Source: an uncultured Treponema sp.
GTDB taxonomy: Bacteria; Spirochaetota; Spirochaetia; Treponematales; Treponemataceae
Reading direction: 5' to 3'
NCBI GenBank assembly: GCA_945833725.1
Contig: CAMAFU010000149.1
Span: 1-5,065 of the forward strand
DNA length: 5,065 nt
In this document: piece by piece, positions 1 through 5,061 of the stretch
Layout: each line of letters starts with the position of its first letter
How positions within the stretch are numbered: the first letter of the stretch is position 1
The notes under the pieces: generated by a model
What the model saw: only the letters and a program-made list of their open reading frames with translations
Databases searched by the model: none
Told to the model about the DNA's origin: nothing
Program-made: the position numbers and the translations under genes

Positions 1-7
1 TGGCCAC

Positions 8-60
8 TGGACTGAGCGAAGCGAGGGAAGCGGCTGGAGCGATAGCGGAACCCCGTATAG
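8..60. repeat. GC-rich intergenic repeat, copy A
   Basis: A GC-rich stretch in an otherwise AT-rich intergenic area, made of short recurring words (GAGCGAAGCGAG, GGAAGCGG, GAGCGATAGCGG). It resembles copy B near 2130-2180 in the same orientation: both read as CGAAG-GA-GGAA, then AGCG-ATAGCG, then ATAGC a little further on, with small indels. No reading frame of note crosses it. I infer a dispersed, non-coding repeat family; such repeats are common in treponeme intergenic regions. Function unknown. Confidence 0.5.
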
Positions 61-65
61 CCTGT

Positions 66-82
66 TTTTTGCGAAGCAAAAA
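66..82. repeat. Small inverted repeat with TTTGC-GAA-GCAAA core
   Basis: TTTTTGC and GCAAAAA form a perfect 7-bp stem around a GAA (TTC on the other strand) loop. The core TTTGC-GAA-GCAAA recurs in the hairpin at 2761-2775. Neither strand has a T-run directly after the stem, so it is not a convincing terminator. It could mark the end of repeat copy A. Confidence 0.45.
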
Positions 83-109
83 GCCACCCAAAGAATAAAA
101 ATTTAAAAC

Positions 110-137
110 TTGACATTTGTCCTATTATATTTATAAT
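110..137 (+). promoter_or_regulatory. Sigma70-type promoter of the lipoprotein gene
   Basis: Perfect -35 TTGACA (110-115) and perfect -10 TATAAT (132-137) with a 16-bp spacer, in AT-rich DNA. A start site about 7 bases after the -10 falls near 144. The -10 box overlaps an ATG at 136, so that ATG would lie outside the transcript. The next in-frame ATG, at 148, would have a leader of only a few bases. Confidence 0.7.
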
Positions 138-147
138 GAAAAAAAAT

Positions 148-792
148 ATGCGGAAAATTAATTATCATTTGTTTTTTGTTATTATTATTTCCAGTTTTTT
201 TATCTCTTGTGCAACAACTATTGAAAGTGTAAAAACTGAAAAAAAAGATTCTCCTGTTGTGTTAGGAAAAGACGAAGGGTTTATTCTACTAAGAATTCTT
301 AATCCTACGGCAGGCAGAACTATAGACGAATTTTATTACTCAAATGGTAATAACGTCAATAATCAGGAACCTTTGATTTTAAATTCTGATTTGCAAATAA
401 AAAAGGCTCCCGGTTCTTTTTCTGTTTACACTGTAGAAAATACAGAATCACCAATACAATCAGTAATGTTAAAAGCGAAAAAAGGAATGTATGGAATCAT
501 AAAGGTTGGTGACAATTCTGAATATTTTAATCCATATGCTTTTAATGTAAAAGAAGGTGTCGTAAACTATGCCGGAGATATAAGATTAGACATTATAACA
601 GGACGTGTTCTGGTTTGGCATAAAGTAAAAGACTATTATGATCTTTCTGTTTCTGATAATTTTGAAGAAATTCTAGAACAAAAGGAATCTTCTGATTTTT
701 TATCAATTTTTTCAGATTATGAATTTGTAAATCAATCAAAAAATACTAAAAAAATGAAACCTCTTAATTGCCGTGTAATCCGTGATAAATAA
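148..792 (+). CDS. Putative lipoprotein of unknown family
   Basis: A 214-residue protein, not recognised. The N-terminus is a lipoprotein signal peptide: MRK basic start, hydrophobic stretch LFFVIIISSFF, then the lipobox-like FFISC with Cys21 as the likely lipidated residue. The protein should therefore be membrane-anchored on the periplasmic or outer surface. The mature part is polar, Lys/Asn-rich and mostly beta-like, with the segments PGSFSVYTVEN, YGIIKVGDN and GVVNYAGDIRLDI. The last resembles a strand-turn-strand pattern ('YAGDI') seen in assorted small lipoproteins. An in-frame ATG at 136 would add four residues (MKKN), but it sits inside the -10 box and neither ATG has a Shine-Dalgarno, so I prefer 148. 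If the promoter call is wrong, the start is 136. It stands alone, divergent from the rest of the window, and ends two bases before a mini-element. Function cannot be inferred. Confidence 0.85.
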   Translation: MRKINYHLFFVIIISSFFISCATTIESVKTEKKDSPVVLGKDEGFILLRILNPTAGRTIDEFYYSNGNNVNNQEPLILNSDLQIKKAPGSFSVYTVENTESPIQSVMLKAKKGMYGIIKVGDNSEYFNPYAFNVKEGVVNYAGDIRLDIITGRVLVWHKVKDYYDLSVSDNFEEILEQKESSDFLSIFSDYEFVNQSKNTKKMKPLNCRVIRDK

Positions 793-794
793 TT

Positions 795-960
795 TTTGGC
801 TCAGTTCCACTAAGCAACTGAAAAAGGCAAACTGGGACACTGATGACTGAACCGAACTCTATTGCCTTTTCAACGCTTTCTGCCATACTCTGCAGGGCAT
901 CAAGAATCTTGTGTCTCCAGAGAAACGCTGTGTTCAGTCCATTAGTAGTACTGAGCCAAA
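795..960. mobile_element. 166-bp IS1595-family remnant or MITE with terminal inverted repeats
   Basis: The ends are inverted repeats: TTTGGCTCAGTTCCACTAA at 795-813 and, on the other strand, TTTGGCTCAGTACTACTAA at 960-942 (17 of 19 match). Between them the minus strand encodes a transposase fragment (869-940). This is the structure of an internally deleted, non-autonomous derivative of an insertion sequence. Further dyads lie inside (TTGCCTTTTCA against TGAAAAAGGCAA; GACTGAAC against GTTCAGTC). Flanks: ATAATTTT occurs at 789-796 and at 965-972, but it is offset from the repeat ends, so a clean target duplication is not proven. It sits two bases after the lipoprotein stop codon and may now serve as its 3' end. 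Confidence 0.75.
869..940 (-). pseudogene. IS1595-family transposase fragment
   Basis: The minus strand reads GLNTAFLWRHKILDALQSMA and then ESVE, 24 residues in all. I recognise TAF-WRHKILDAL as the segment just before the first catalytic region of IS1595/ISXO2-like transposases, where intact proteins continue into an ...DGIVEADET-type motif. Here the match stops after ESVE and the frame runs on into unrelated sequence up to the other inverted repeat. There is no catalytic residue, no zinc-finger N-terminus and no start codon, so this is a remnant. Family recognition is from memory of conserved motifs. Confidence 0.7.
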
Positions 961-970
961 GTTTATAATT

Positions 971-1078
971 TTATTCTGTAATCACAAAATTTTTTAATCT
1001 AAAAGTTAGAATAATATTTGAAGAACCAATTAGAGATCCATCTTTATTTTTTTTATAAGTAGAATCCTCGATTTGGAA
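971..1078 (-). pseudogene. Possible orphan C-terminal coding remnant
   Basis: A stop-to-stop stretch of 35 codons without a start codon. It encodes segments such as YKKNKDGSLIGSSN and IILTFRLKNFVITE before TAA. The composition looks protein-like (alternating hydrophobic residues, no low-complexity run). It overlaps the end of the 1053-1268 ORF in another frame. It may be the decayed end of a lost gene, or chance in AT-rich DNA. I do not recognise it. Confidence 0.2.
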
Positions 1079-1268
1079 TTATTTCTGATTTTGCACAGAA
1101 TTGTGCTCGAAGCTGAATTACAACCTTTTCTTTCAAAGAAGTATTTTCAATCTGAACTTCCTGAAGTTTTGTTTCTTTTTCTTTTAAGAAAATAGTTTGT
1201 GCTTTGATTTTGAGTTCCTGTTCTTTAATCTTTGTCTGTGCTGCAACAAGAAGCTTTAAATGTTTCAA
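1053..1268 (-). pseudogene. Short coiled-coil ORF, probable IS66-type transposase N-terminal fragment
   Basis: A 71-residue ORF starting at TTG, with a stop codon two codons upstream and no visible Shine-Dalgarno. Residues 1-50 are a charged heptad-like coiled coil (KIKEQELKIKAQ, KEKETKLQEVQIEN). The end, LRAQFCAKSEIIPNRG, resembles the 'L...LFG+KSEK.P' segment that follows the leucine-zipper region in the TnpC transposase of IS66 elements. The usual Phe-Gly is Phe-Cys here, and the protein stops four residues later. The zinc-binding and DDE domains are absent. If the match holds, only the first fraction of a roughly 500-residue protein remains. It could instead be an unrelated small coiled-coil protein. 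Neighbouring DNA also carries mobile-element debris, which favours a remnant. Confidence 0.4.
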
Positions 1269-1288
1269 ATGTTAACATTTATTTGAAA
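1263..1288. repeat. Palindrome with nested arms
   Basis: AAATGTTAACATTT (1267-1280) is a perfect 14-bp palindrome. Around and overlapping it, TTTCAAAT (1263-1270) and ATTTGAAA (1281-1288) form a second inverted pair, so two alternative pairings exist. It overlaps the TTG start of the coiled-coil ORF. It may be an operator-like dyad or an element end; in such AT-rich DNA, chance is also possible. Confidence 0.35.
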
Positions 1289-1419
1289 ATTTAAAAAGAA
1301 GTTTTTTAAATAATTTTATATTTTTAAGAAAAATTCTTCATGCCGATGAAATACATCAATTCCTTACAATCAATAAATTCTTTGCTTTTGGATTTTCTGC
1401 AATAAGGTAAAACCAGCGT
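1289..1419. other. AT-rich intergenic stretch
   Basis: This lies downstream of the phosphatidyltransferase gene. No clear terminator, promoter or gene is visible. A weak 5-bp stem (AAGAA-AAA-TTCTT, near 1327-1339) lacks a T-run. Two frames stay open beyond the 1420 stop on the minus strand; see the findings. Confidence 0.4.
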
Positions 1420-1983
1420 CTACCGATGGGAAAAAGGTAATATTGATTTTTTTTGAGGCTTATATTCTTTTGCAGCAAGATGAATAAAAAGTTCTTCGGC
1501 GGAGGCTAAAAAACCCAGGACACAGACTGCCATGCTGTATTCTACTGTGTATTTTGTTAAAAGAATGTACGGAAGAAGAAAAACTGCAAAACCTGTTAAT
1601 TTGTTAAGCCATGTATGAAGGGATGCAAAACAGCGGAATTTTACTGCGGCCACCACATAAGAGGAAAATCTTAAAACTATAATTCCTGCTGTAATAAACC
1701 ATATTACTTTGGGAAGAATTTTTAATAAAACAGGGAAAATCCGCACCAGCATTACAAAATAAAATATTAAATCAGAAATGCTGTCTAATTTTGCGCCGAA
1801 CTCGCTTGTTTTACCGGTTTTTCGGGCAATAAACCCATCCAGCACATCTGTTAACCCTGCAAAAGTGTATATTACAAAAAACCATGGTGATGAAAGGGAA
1901 AAAAACAAAAGAAAAATAGAAGAAACAATTCGTAATGAGGTAAAAGTATCGGCTGTATTCCATTCATGATGTTTTATAACCAT
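1420..1983 (-). CDS. CDP-alcohol phosphatidyltransferase family protein (PgsA-like)
   Basis: A 187-residue integral membrane protein of the CDP-alcohol phosphatidyltransferase family, which transfers a phosphatidyl group from CDP-diacylglycerol to an alcohol such as glycerol-3-phosphate, serine or inositol. The full signature D-x2-DG-x2-AR-x8-G-x3-D-x3-D is present as D46, D49, G50, A53, R54, G63, D67 and D71; these acidic residues bind the metal and the nucleotide. About five hydrophobic segments follow the expected plan (around 17-41, 72-90, 93-115, 128-146 and 148-168). The N-terminal TFTSLRIV matches the usual 'LT-LRI' start, and the C-terminal EELFIHLAAKEY...KKSI resembles the short PgsA-like subgroup, which ends near 'KSIF'. 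The start is ATG with a good GGGGGA Shine-Dalgarno (1992-1997) 8 bases upstream. It appears single-cistron with its own promoter. The acceptor alcohol cannot be told from sequence, so I give no symbol. Confidence 0.93.
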   Translation of the reverse strand: MVIKHHEWNTADTFTSLRIVSSIFLLFFSLSSPWFFVIYTFAGLTDVLDGFIARKTGKTSEFGAKLDSISDLIFYFVMLVRIFPVLLKILPKVIWFITAGIIVLRFSSYVVAAVKFRCFASLHTWLNKLTGFAVFLLPYILLTKYTVEYSMAVCVLGFLASAEELFIHLAAKEYKPQKKSILPFSHR

Positions 1984-2043
1984 AAGTGAATTCCCCCATT
2001 AAAAAACTGTAGAAACAGCAAAAACCGCACTTTCTAAGGCAAC

Positions 2044-2072
2044 ATTTTATCGAAATAGAATGAAAAAAGCAA
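2044..2072 (-). promoter_or_regulatory. Probable promoter of the phosphatidyltransferase gene
   Basis: On the minus strand, TTGCTT (2072-2067) is followed after 17 bases by TAAAAT (2049-2044): 4 of 6 and 5 of 6 matches to the sigma70 consensus. It lies about 60 bases upstream of the ATG and just past the GC-rich repeat that follows nrdG, so the gene can be transcribed independently of nrdDG. This is a moderate call, as AT-rich DNA gives chance matches. Confidence 0.45.
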
Positions 2073-2099
2073 ATTGCCGTTTATAAGAAAAATTTCCCG

Positions 2100-2206
2100 T
2101 GAGCGCTGGGAGACCCGCCGCAAGGCGTTCCGTAACGAAGTGAAGGAATGAGCGGATAGCGAAGGTCGGACATAGCGACCCGAAGCTTGCGGAGGGGCAC
2201 GGTCGT
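2100..2206. repeat. GC-rich intergenic repeat, copy B, with hairpins
   Basis: A sharply GC-rich block between nrdG and the next gene, related to copy A at the left edge. It contains CGCC-GCAA-GGCG (2116-2127), a 4-bp stem with a GNRA-type loop. It also has three spaced words, GGTCG (2164-2168), CGACC (2176-2180) and GGTCG (2201-2205), so the middle one can pair with either neighbour. TTCC/GGAA arms flank the centre. No T-run follows any stem, so it is not a classic terminator, but it directly follows the nrdG stop and would form the 3' end of the nrdDG transcript. No coding potential seen. Confidence 0.55.
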
Positions 2207-2707
2207 TTAATTTTTTTTATTTTCGGAAAGATTTAAAATCCGCTGATTTCTGCTGCCCCGAAACTCCAGAGTAATGTCTTTTTCTTCCTGCTTAAAAGGC
2301 CCATCCACAAGGGTATCTATAAGTTGAAGAAGATTTTCTGTTACTTCACAGTGTTTTTTTCCGTTTTTATTAAGCAAATCCTGCTCGTAAATGTAACCCG
2401 TATAGCACCAGATATTTTTTTGAGGATAAAGTTCCTTTACTTTTTTTAAAAACGGATAAAGCACCCTCTGATTTTCTTCTTCAAAAGGTTCACCGCCAAG
2501 CACTGTAAGACCTTGAATATACGACGGTGCAAGGGCTTTTATGATTTCGTCTTCCGTTTCCTGAGTAAATTCACTGCCGTAATTAAAATCCCATGTACAC
2601 TGGTTAAAACATCCCGGACAATGATTCCGGCAGCCGCTGACAAAAAGACTTACCCTTACGCCCAGTCCGTTTGCCACATCAATTTTTTTTATTTCGCCGT
2701 AGTGCAT
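2207..2707 (-). CDS. nrdG: Anaerobic ribonucleoside-triphosphate reductase activating protein
   Basis: A 166-residue radical-SAM activase. It uses a [4Fe-4S] cluster and S-adenosylmethionine to make a 5'-deoxyadenosyl radical, which abstracts a hydrogen from the glycyl-radical site of NrdD. The cluster motif CX3CX2C is C26-RNH-C30-PG-C33, inside the conserved VSGCRNHCPGCFNQ. The SAM-binding GGEPF is at 71-75, with WCYTGY at 100-105 and LVDGPF at 133-138 as expected for NrdG. Family length is about 150-180, so it is complete. I chose the ATG at 2707 because MHYGEIKKIDVANG is the normal NrdG start and GGGAG lies 4 bases upstream; the frame stays open to a TTG at 2773, but that part is made of hairpin sequence. 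It lies downstream of nrdD in the same direction, 111 bases apart, with no promoter seen between them. Confidence 0.97.
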   Translation of the reverse strand: MHYGEIKKIDVANGLGVRVSLFVSGCRNHCPGCFNQCTWDFNYGSEFTQETEDEIIKALAPSYIQGLTVLGGEPFEEENQRVLYPFLKKVKELYPQKNIWCYTGYIYEQDLLNKNGKKHCEVTENLLQLIDTLVDGPFKQEEKDITLEFRGSRNQRILNLSENKKN

Positions 2708-2725
2708 TTTTCTCCCATAAAAAGT

Positions 2726-2737
2726 CCGCGTTAGCGG
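2726..2737. repeat. Hairpin 4 of the nrdD-nrdG array
   Basis: CCGC (2726-2729) and GCGG (2734-2737) pair around a 4-base loop. It abuts hairpin 3 with no gap and lies about 10 bases from the nrdG Shine-Dalgarno. The stem is short, and it matters mainly as part of the array. Confidence 0.4.
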
Positions 2738-2755
2738 CAGCACATGGATGTGCTG
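2738..2755. repeat. Hairpin 3 of the nrdD-nrdG array
   Basis: CAGCACAT (2738-2745) and ATGTGCTG (2748-2755) are perfect 8-base complements separated by two bases, in practice a 7-bp stem with a 4-base loop. It is directly followed on the transcript by hairpin 4. Confidence 0.6.
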
Positions 2756-2775
2756 AAAAAGTTTGCGAAGCAAAC
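2756..2775 (-). terminator. Hairpin 2 of the nrdD-nrdG array, weak terminator-like
   Basis: On the coding strand GTTTGC-TTC-GCAAAC (2775-2761) is followed at once by TTTTT. A 6-bp stem plus five T's is a minimal intrinsic-terminator shape and could stop a fraction of transcripts between nrdD and nrdG. The core TTTGC-TTC-GCAAA is shared with the hairpin at 66-82, so it may instead be part of a repeat. Confidence 0.4.
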
Positions 2776-2776
2776 A

Positions 2777-2810
2777 GTGATAAAAATTACACGGATGTAA
2801 TTTTTATCAC
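2777..2810. repeat. Hairpin 1 of the nrdD-nrdG array, perfect 15-bp inverted repeat
   Basis: GTGATAAAAATTACA (2777-2791) and TGTAATTTTTATCAC (2796-2810) are perfect complements around a 4-base loop, starting 8 bases past the nrdD stop codon. No T-run follows on the coding strand, so it is better seen as an mRNA-stabilising or processing structure, or as an operator-like dyad, than as a terminator. Confidence 0.75.
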
Positions 2811-2818
2811 ACCTCTTT

Positions 2819-4984
2819 TTAAAGGTGTAGAACTCTTTCTTTTATTTCTTGTGTACGACCCTGATTCCAATATTGTGTGCCGATATAACCGCATGTGCGG
2901 CGGGCTACATTCATTGTGGTCTGGTCTGTATTTCCGCAAGATGGACACTGCCATACAAGTTTGCCGTCTTCATCATTTACAATTCGGATTTCGCCTGTAT
3001 AGCCGCATTTCTGACAGCAGTCGCTTTTTGTGTTAAGTTCTGCATACATTATGTTTTCGTAAATATGCTTTAAAAGAGCCATTACTGCAGGAATGTTGTT
3101 TTCCATGTTTGGAACTTCTACATAGCTTACAGCTCCGCCTGGAGACAATTCCTGGAACTGACTTTCGAAAGTAAGTTTTGTAAAGGCATCTACAGGTTCT
3201 GTTACATGAATGTGGTATGAATTTGTTATGTAGTTTTTGTCTGTTACGCCGGAAATTTCACCGAATCTTCGTTTAAGGCATTTTGCAAATTTATAAGTTG
3301 TAGATTCCAGCGGAGTTCCGTAAAGTGAAAAAGCAATATTTGTTTCTTCTCTCCATTTGGCGCATTTTGTATTCATGTAGCGCATTACTTCCAGAGCAAA
3401 AGGCGTAGCATCCGGGTCTGTATGAGGTTTTCCTGTCATAAAGCGGACACATTCGCAAAGGCCTGCATAACCTAGAGATATTGTTGAATAACCTCCGTAA
3501 AGAAGTGAATCTATAGGCTGACCTTTCTTTAAGCGTGCCAGAGCACCGTTCTGCCAGAGTATTGGGGCAACATCGCTGGGAGTTCCCAAAAGTCTGTTGT
3601 GGCGTGCCATAAGTGCCCTGAAACAAAGCTGAAGTCTTTCGTCGAAAATTTTCCAGAATGCCTTTTCGTTTCCACCGGAGGAACAGGCAACATCAACAAG
3701 GTTGATTGTAACAACTCCCTGATTAAAACGGCCGTAAAACTTAGGCTTGTTTGTTTCCGGGTCGTGATAAACTGTTAAAAATGAACGGCAGCCCATACAC
3801 GGATAGCAGTTTCCTTCTTTTAATTCCAGCATCTTTTTTTCTGAAATATAATCTGGAACAAGACGACGGGCAGTACACTTAGCAGCAAGTTCTGTAAGAT
3901 AACGGTATTTTCCGTTTTCGTTTATATTGTCTTCTTCGAGAACATAAATAAGTTTCGGAAATGCAGGTGCAACCCAAAAACCAGCTTCGTTTTTTACACC
4001 CTGATACCTTTGGCGCAAAACTTCTTCGATTATAAGGGCAAGATCGGCTTTTGTCTTTTCGTCTTTTGCTTCGTTAAGATACATGAATACGGTTACAAAA
4101 GGACTTTGGCCGTTAGTTGTCATAAGAGTAACAACCTGATACTGAATCATCTGAACGCCACGGGTAATTTCGTCTTTTAAGCGGAATTCTACGATTTCGG
4201 AAAATTGTTCCTTTGTGTAGTGAACGCCAGTCCGTTCTGCAATAAGTTCCATTTCGCGGATTATTTTTTTGCGGCTTACATCAACAAACGGAGCAAGATG
4301 AGCCAGAGAAATTGACTGTCCACCGTACTGGCTGGAAGCAACCTGAGCAATTATCTGGGTGGCAATGTTGCATGCCGTTGAAAATGAATGAGGTTTGTCG
4401 ATTTTTGTGCCGGAAATAACAGTTCCGTTCTGGAGCATGTCTTCAAGATTTACCAGATCGCAGTTGTGCATGTGCTGGGCAAAATAATCGGAATCGTGAA
4501 AGTGGATTATGCCTTCTTCGTGAGCTGCAACAATATCGGAATCCAAAAGAAAACGCTTTGTAATGTCTTTTGAAACTTCTCCGGCCATATAGTCGCGCTG
4601 AACAGAAACGACAGTAGAATTTTTATTTGAATTTTCCTGTTTAACTTCTTCGTTCTGACATTCAAGGAGAGACATAATCTGCCGGTCTGTAGTATTTGCC
4701 TTTCGCATTAATTCATGCTGATAGCGGTATGTTATGTATTTTTTTGCAATATCGTAGGCTCCGGCTTTCATTATTTCTTTTTCGACTAAATCCTGAATGG
4801 CTTCTACATTCATTTCGTGGTTTTCTGCTTCGCACTGTTTTTCGATGATTTTAGAAATTTCGAGGATTTTTTCTTCTGAAAGTCTGTTTTTTAAAGGAAC
4901 TTCTTTGTTTGCTTTTGAAATAGCCATAGAAATTTTATTGATGTCGAATATTACTTCCATGCCGTTTCTCTTAATGATTTTCAT
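2819..4984 (-). CDS. nrdD: Anaerobic (class III) ribonucleoside-triphosphate reductase, large subunit
   Basis: A 721-residue, full-length class III ribonucleotide reductase. It reduces ribonucleoside triphosphates to deoxyribonucleotides with a glycyl radical and works only without oxygen. An N-terminal ATP-cone (about 1-95, starting MKIIKRNGMEVIFDINKI) should sense ATP/dATP and adjust overall activity. The catalytic barrel follows, with conserved HMHNCDLVNLEDML (171-184; C175 is a conserved cysteine), QIIAQVASSQYGG (210-222) and CMGCRSFL (396-403; C399 is probably the thiyl-radical cysteine). Near the C-terminus, C657-x2-C660 and C680-x2-C683 form the zinc site, and RRTCGYIG (695-702) carries the radical glycine G699. 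The start is ATG with GGGAG 7 bases upstream. It is the first gene of the nrdD-nrdG pair; a dyad with NrdR-like half-sites lies in its leader. All key residues are intact. Confidence 0.98.
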   Translation of the reverse strand: MKIIKRNGMEVIFDINKISMAISKANKEVPLKNRLSEEKILEISKIIEKQCEAENHEMNVEAIQDLVEKEIMKAGAYDIAKKYITYRYQHELMRKANTTDRQIMSLLECQNEEVKQENSNKNSTVVSVQRDYMAGEVSKDITKRFLLDSDIVAAHEEGIIHFHDSDYFAQHMHNCDLVNLEDMLQNGTVISGTKIDKPHSFSTACNIATQIIAQVASSQYGGQSISLAHLAPFVDVSRKKIIREMELIAERTGVHYTKEQFSEIVEFRLKDEITRGVQMIQYQVVTLMTTNGQSPFVTVFMYLNEAKDEKTKADLALIIEEVLRQRYQGVKNEAGFWVAPAFPKLIYVLEEDNINENGKYRYLTELAAKCTARRLVPDYISEKKMLELKEGNCYPCMGCRSFLTVYHDPETNKPKFYGRFNQGVVTINLVDVACSSGGNEKAFWKIFDERLQLCFRALMARHNRLLGTPSDVAPILWQNGALARLKKGQPIDSLLYGGYSTISLGYAGLCECVRFMTGKPHTDPDATPFALEVMRYMNTKCAKWREETNIAFSLYGTPLESTTYKFAKCLKRRFGEISGVTDKNYITNSYHIHVTEPVDAFTKLTFESQFQELSPGGAVSYVEVPNMENNIPAVMALLKHIYENIMYAELNTKSDCCQKCGYTGEIRIVNDEDGKLVWQCPSCGNTDQTTMNVARRTCGYIGTQYWNQGRTQEIKERVLHL

Positions 4985-5010
4985 ATATTTTCTCCCACAA
5001 AATGAAATGC

Positions 5011-5026
5011 AAAAAAAGTCTAGTGT
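5011..5026. promoter_or_regulatory. Candidate NrdR box 1 (half-site)
   Basis: The right half TCTAGTGT (5019-5026) matches the second half of the NrdR consensus ACACWATATATWGTGT at 7 of 8 positions; the left half is an A-run and matches poorly. NrdR is the known repressor of nrd operons and usually binds paired boxes. This is a tentative call from the remembered consensus. Confidence 0.35.
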
Positions 5027-5061
5027 TTTTTACCCGAAAAGAACAGGTAAAGTACACTAGA
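5011..5061 (-). terminator. Inverted repeat plus T-run in the nrdD leader, possible attenuator
   Basis: Arms 5046-5061 and 5019-5034 pair at 14 of 16 positions (a 2x2 mismatch splits 8 bp from 6 bp) around an 11-base loop. On the nrdD coding strand the stem is followed by C and seven T's (5017-5011), the layout of an intrinsic terminator. Only about 26 bases separate it from the nrdD ATG, too few for a full promoter, so nrdD transcription must start within or upstream of it. It is either the end of an upstream gene or a regulated attenuator. Confidence 0.5.

Noticed and set aside
1..60. Possible CRISPR or tandem repeat array in the GC-rich block
   Set aside because: The recurring words are short and irregular, with no constant repeat length or unique spacers.
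136..147. ATG at 136 as the lipoprotein start
   Set aside because: It lies within the TATAAT box of a perfect promoter and has no ribosome site. It is kept only as the alternative if the promoter call is wrong.
1778..1969. Plus-strand ORF opposite the phosphatidyltransferase gene
   Set aside because: It is antisense to the catalytic motif of a convincing family member, with no independent support.
2001..2018. Hairpin CTGT-AGAA-ACAG with a flanking A/T run upstream of the phosphatidyltransferase gene
   Set aside because: A 4-bp stem is too weak to call a terminator or leader switch.
2708..2773. N-terminal extension of NrdG from the TTG at 2773
   Set aside because: The extra 22 residues are encoded by the hairpin array, NrdG proteins normally begin at the MHYGEIKK position, and a Shine-Dalgarno precedes the ATG at 2707.
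2671..3073. Plus-strand ORFs opposite nrdG and nrdD
   Set aside because: They are antisense shadows of strongly conserved genes, with no ribosome site or recognisable domain.
3291..3714. Minus-strand ORFs in other frames of nrdD
   Set aside because: They are out-of-frame shadows of a full-length, intact NrdD.
4388..5060. Plus-strand ORFs at the right edge
   Set aside because: They overlap nrdD and its leader on the opposite strand and show no features of real proteins.
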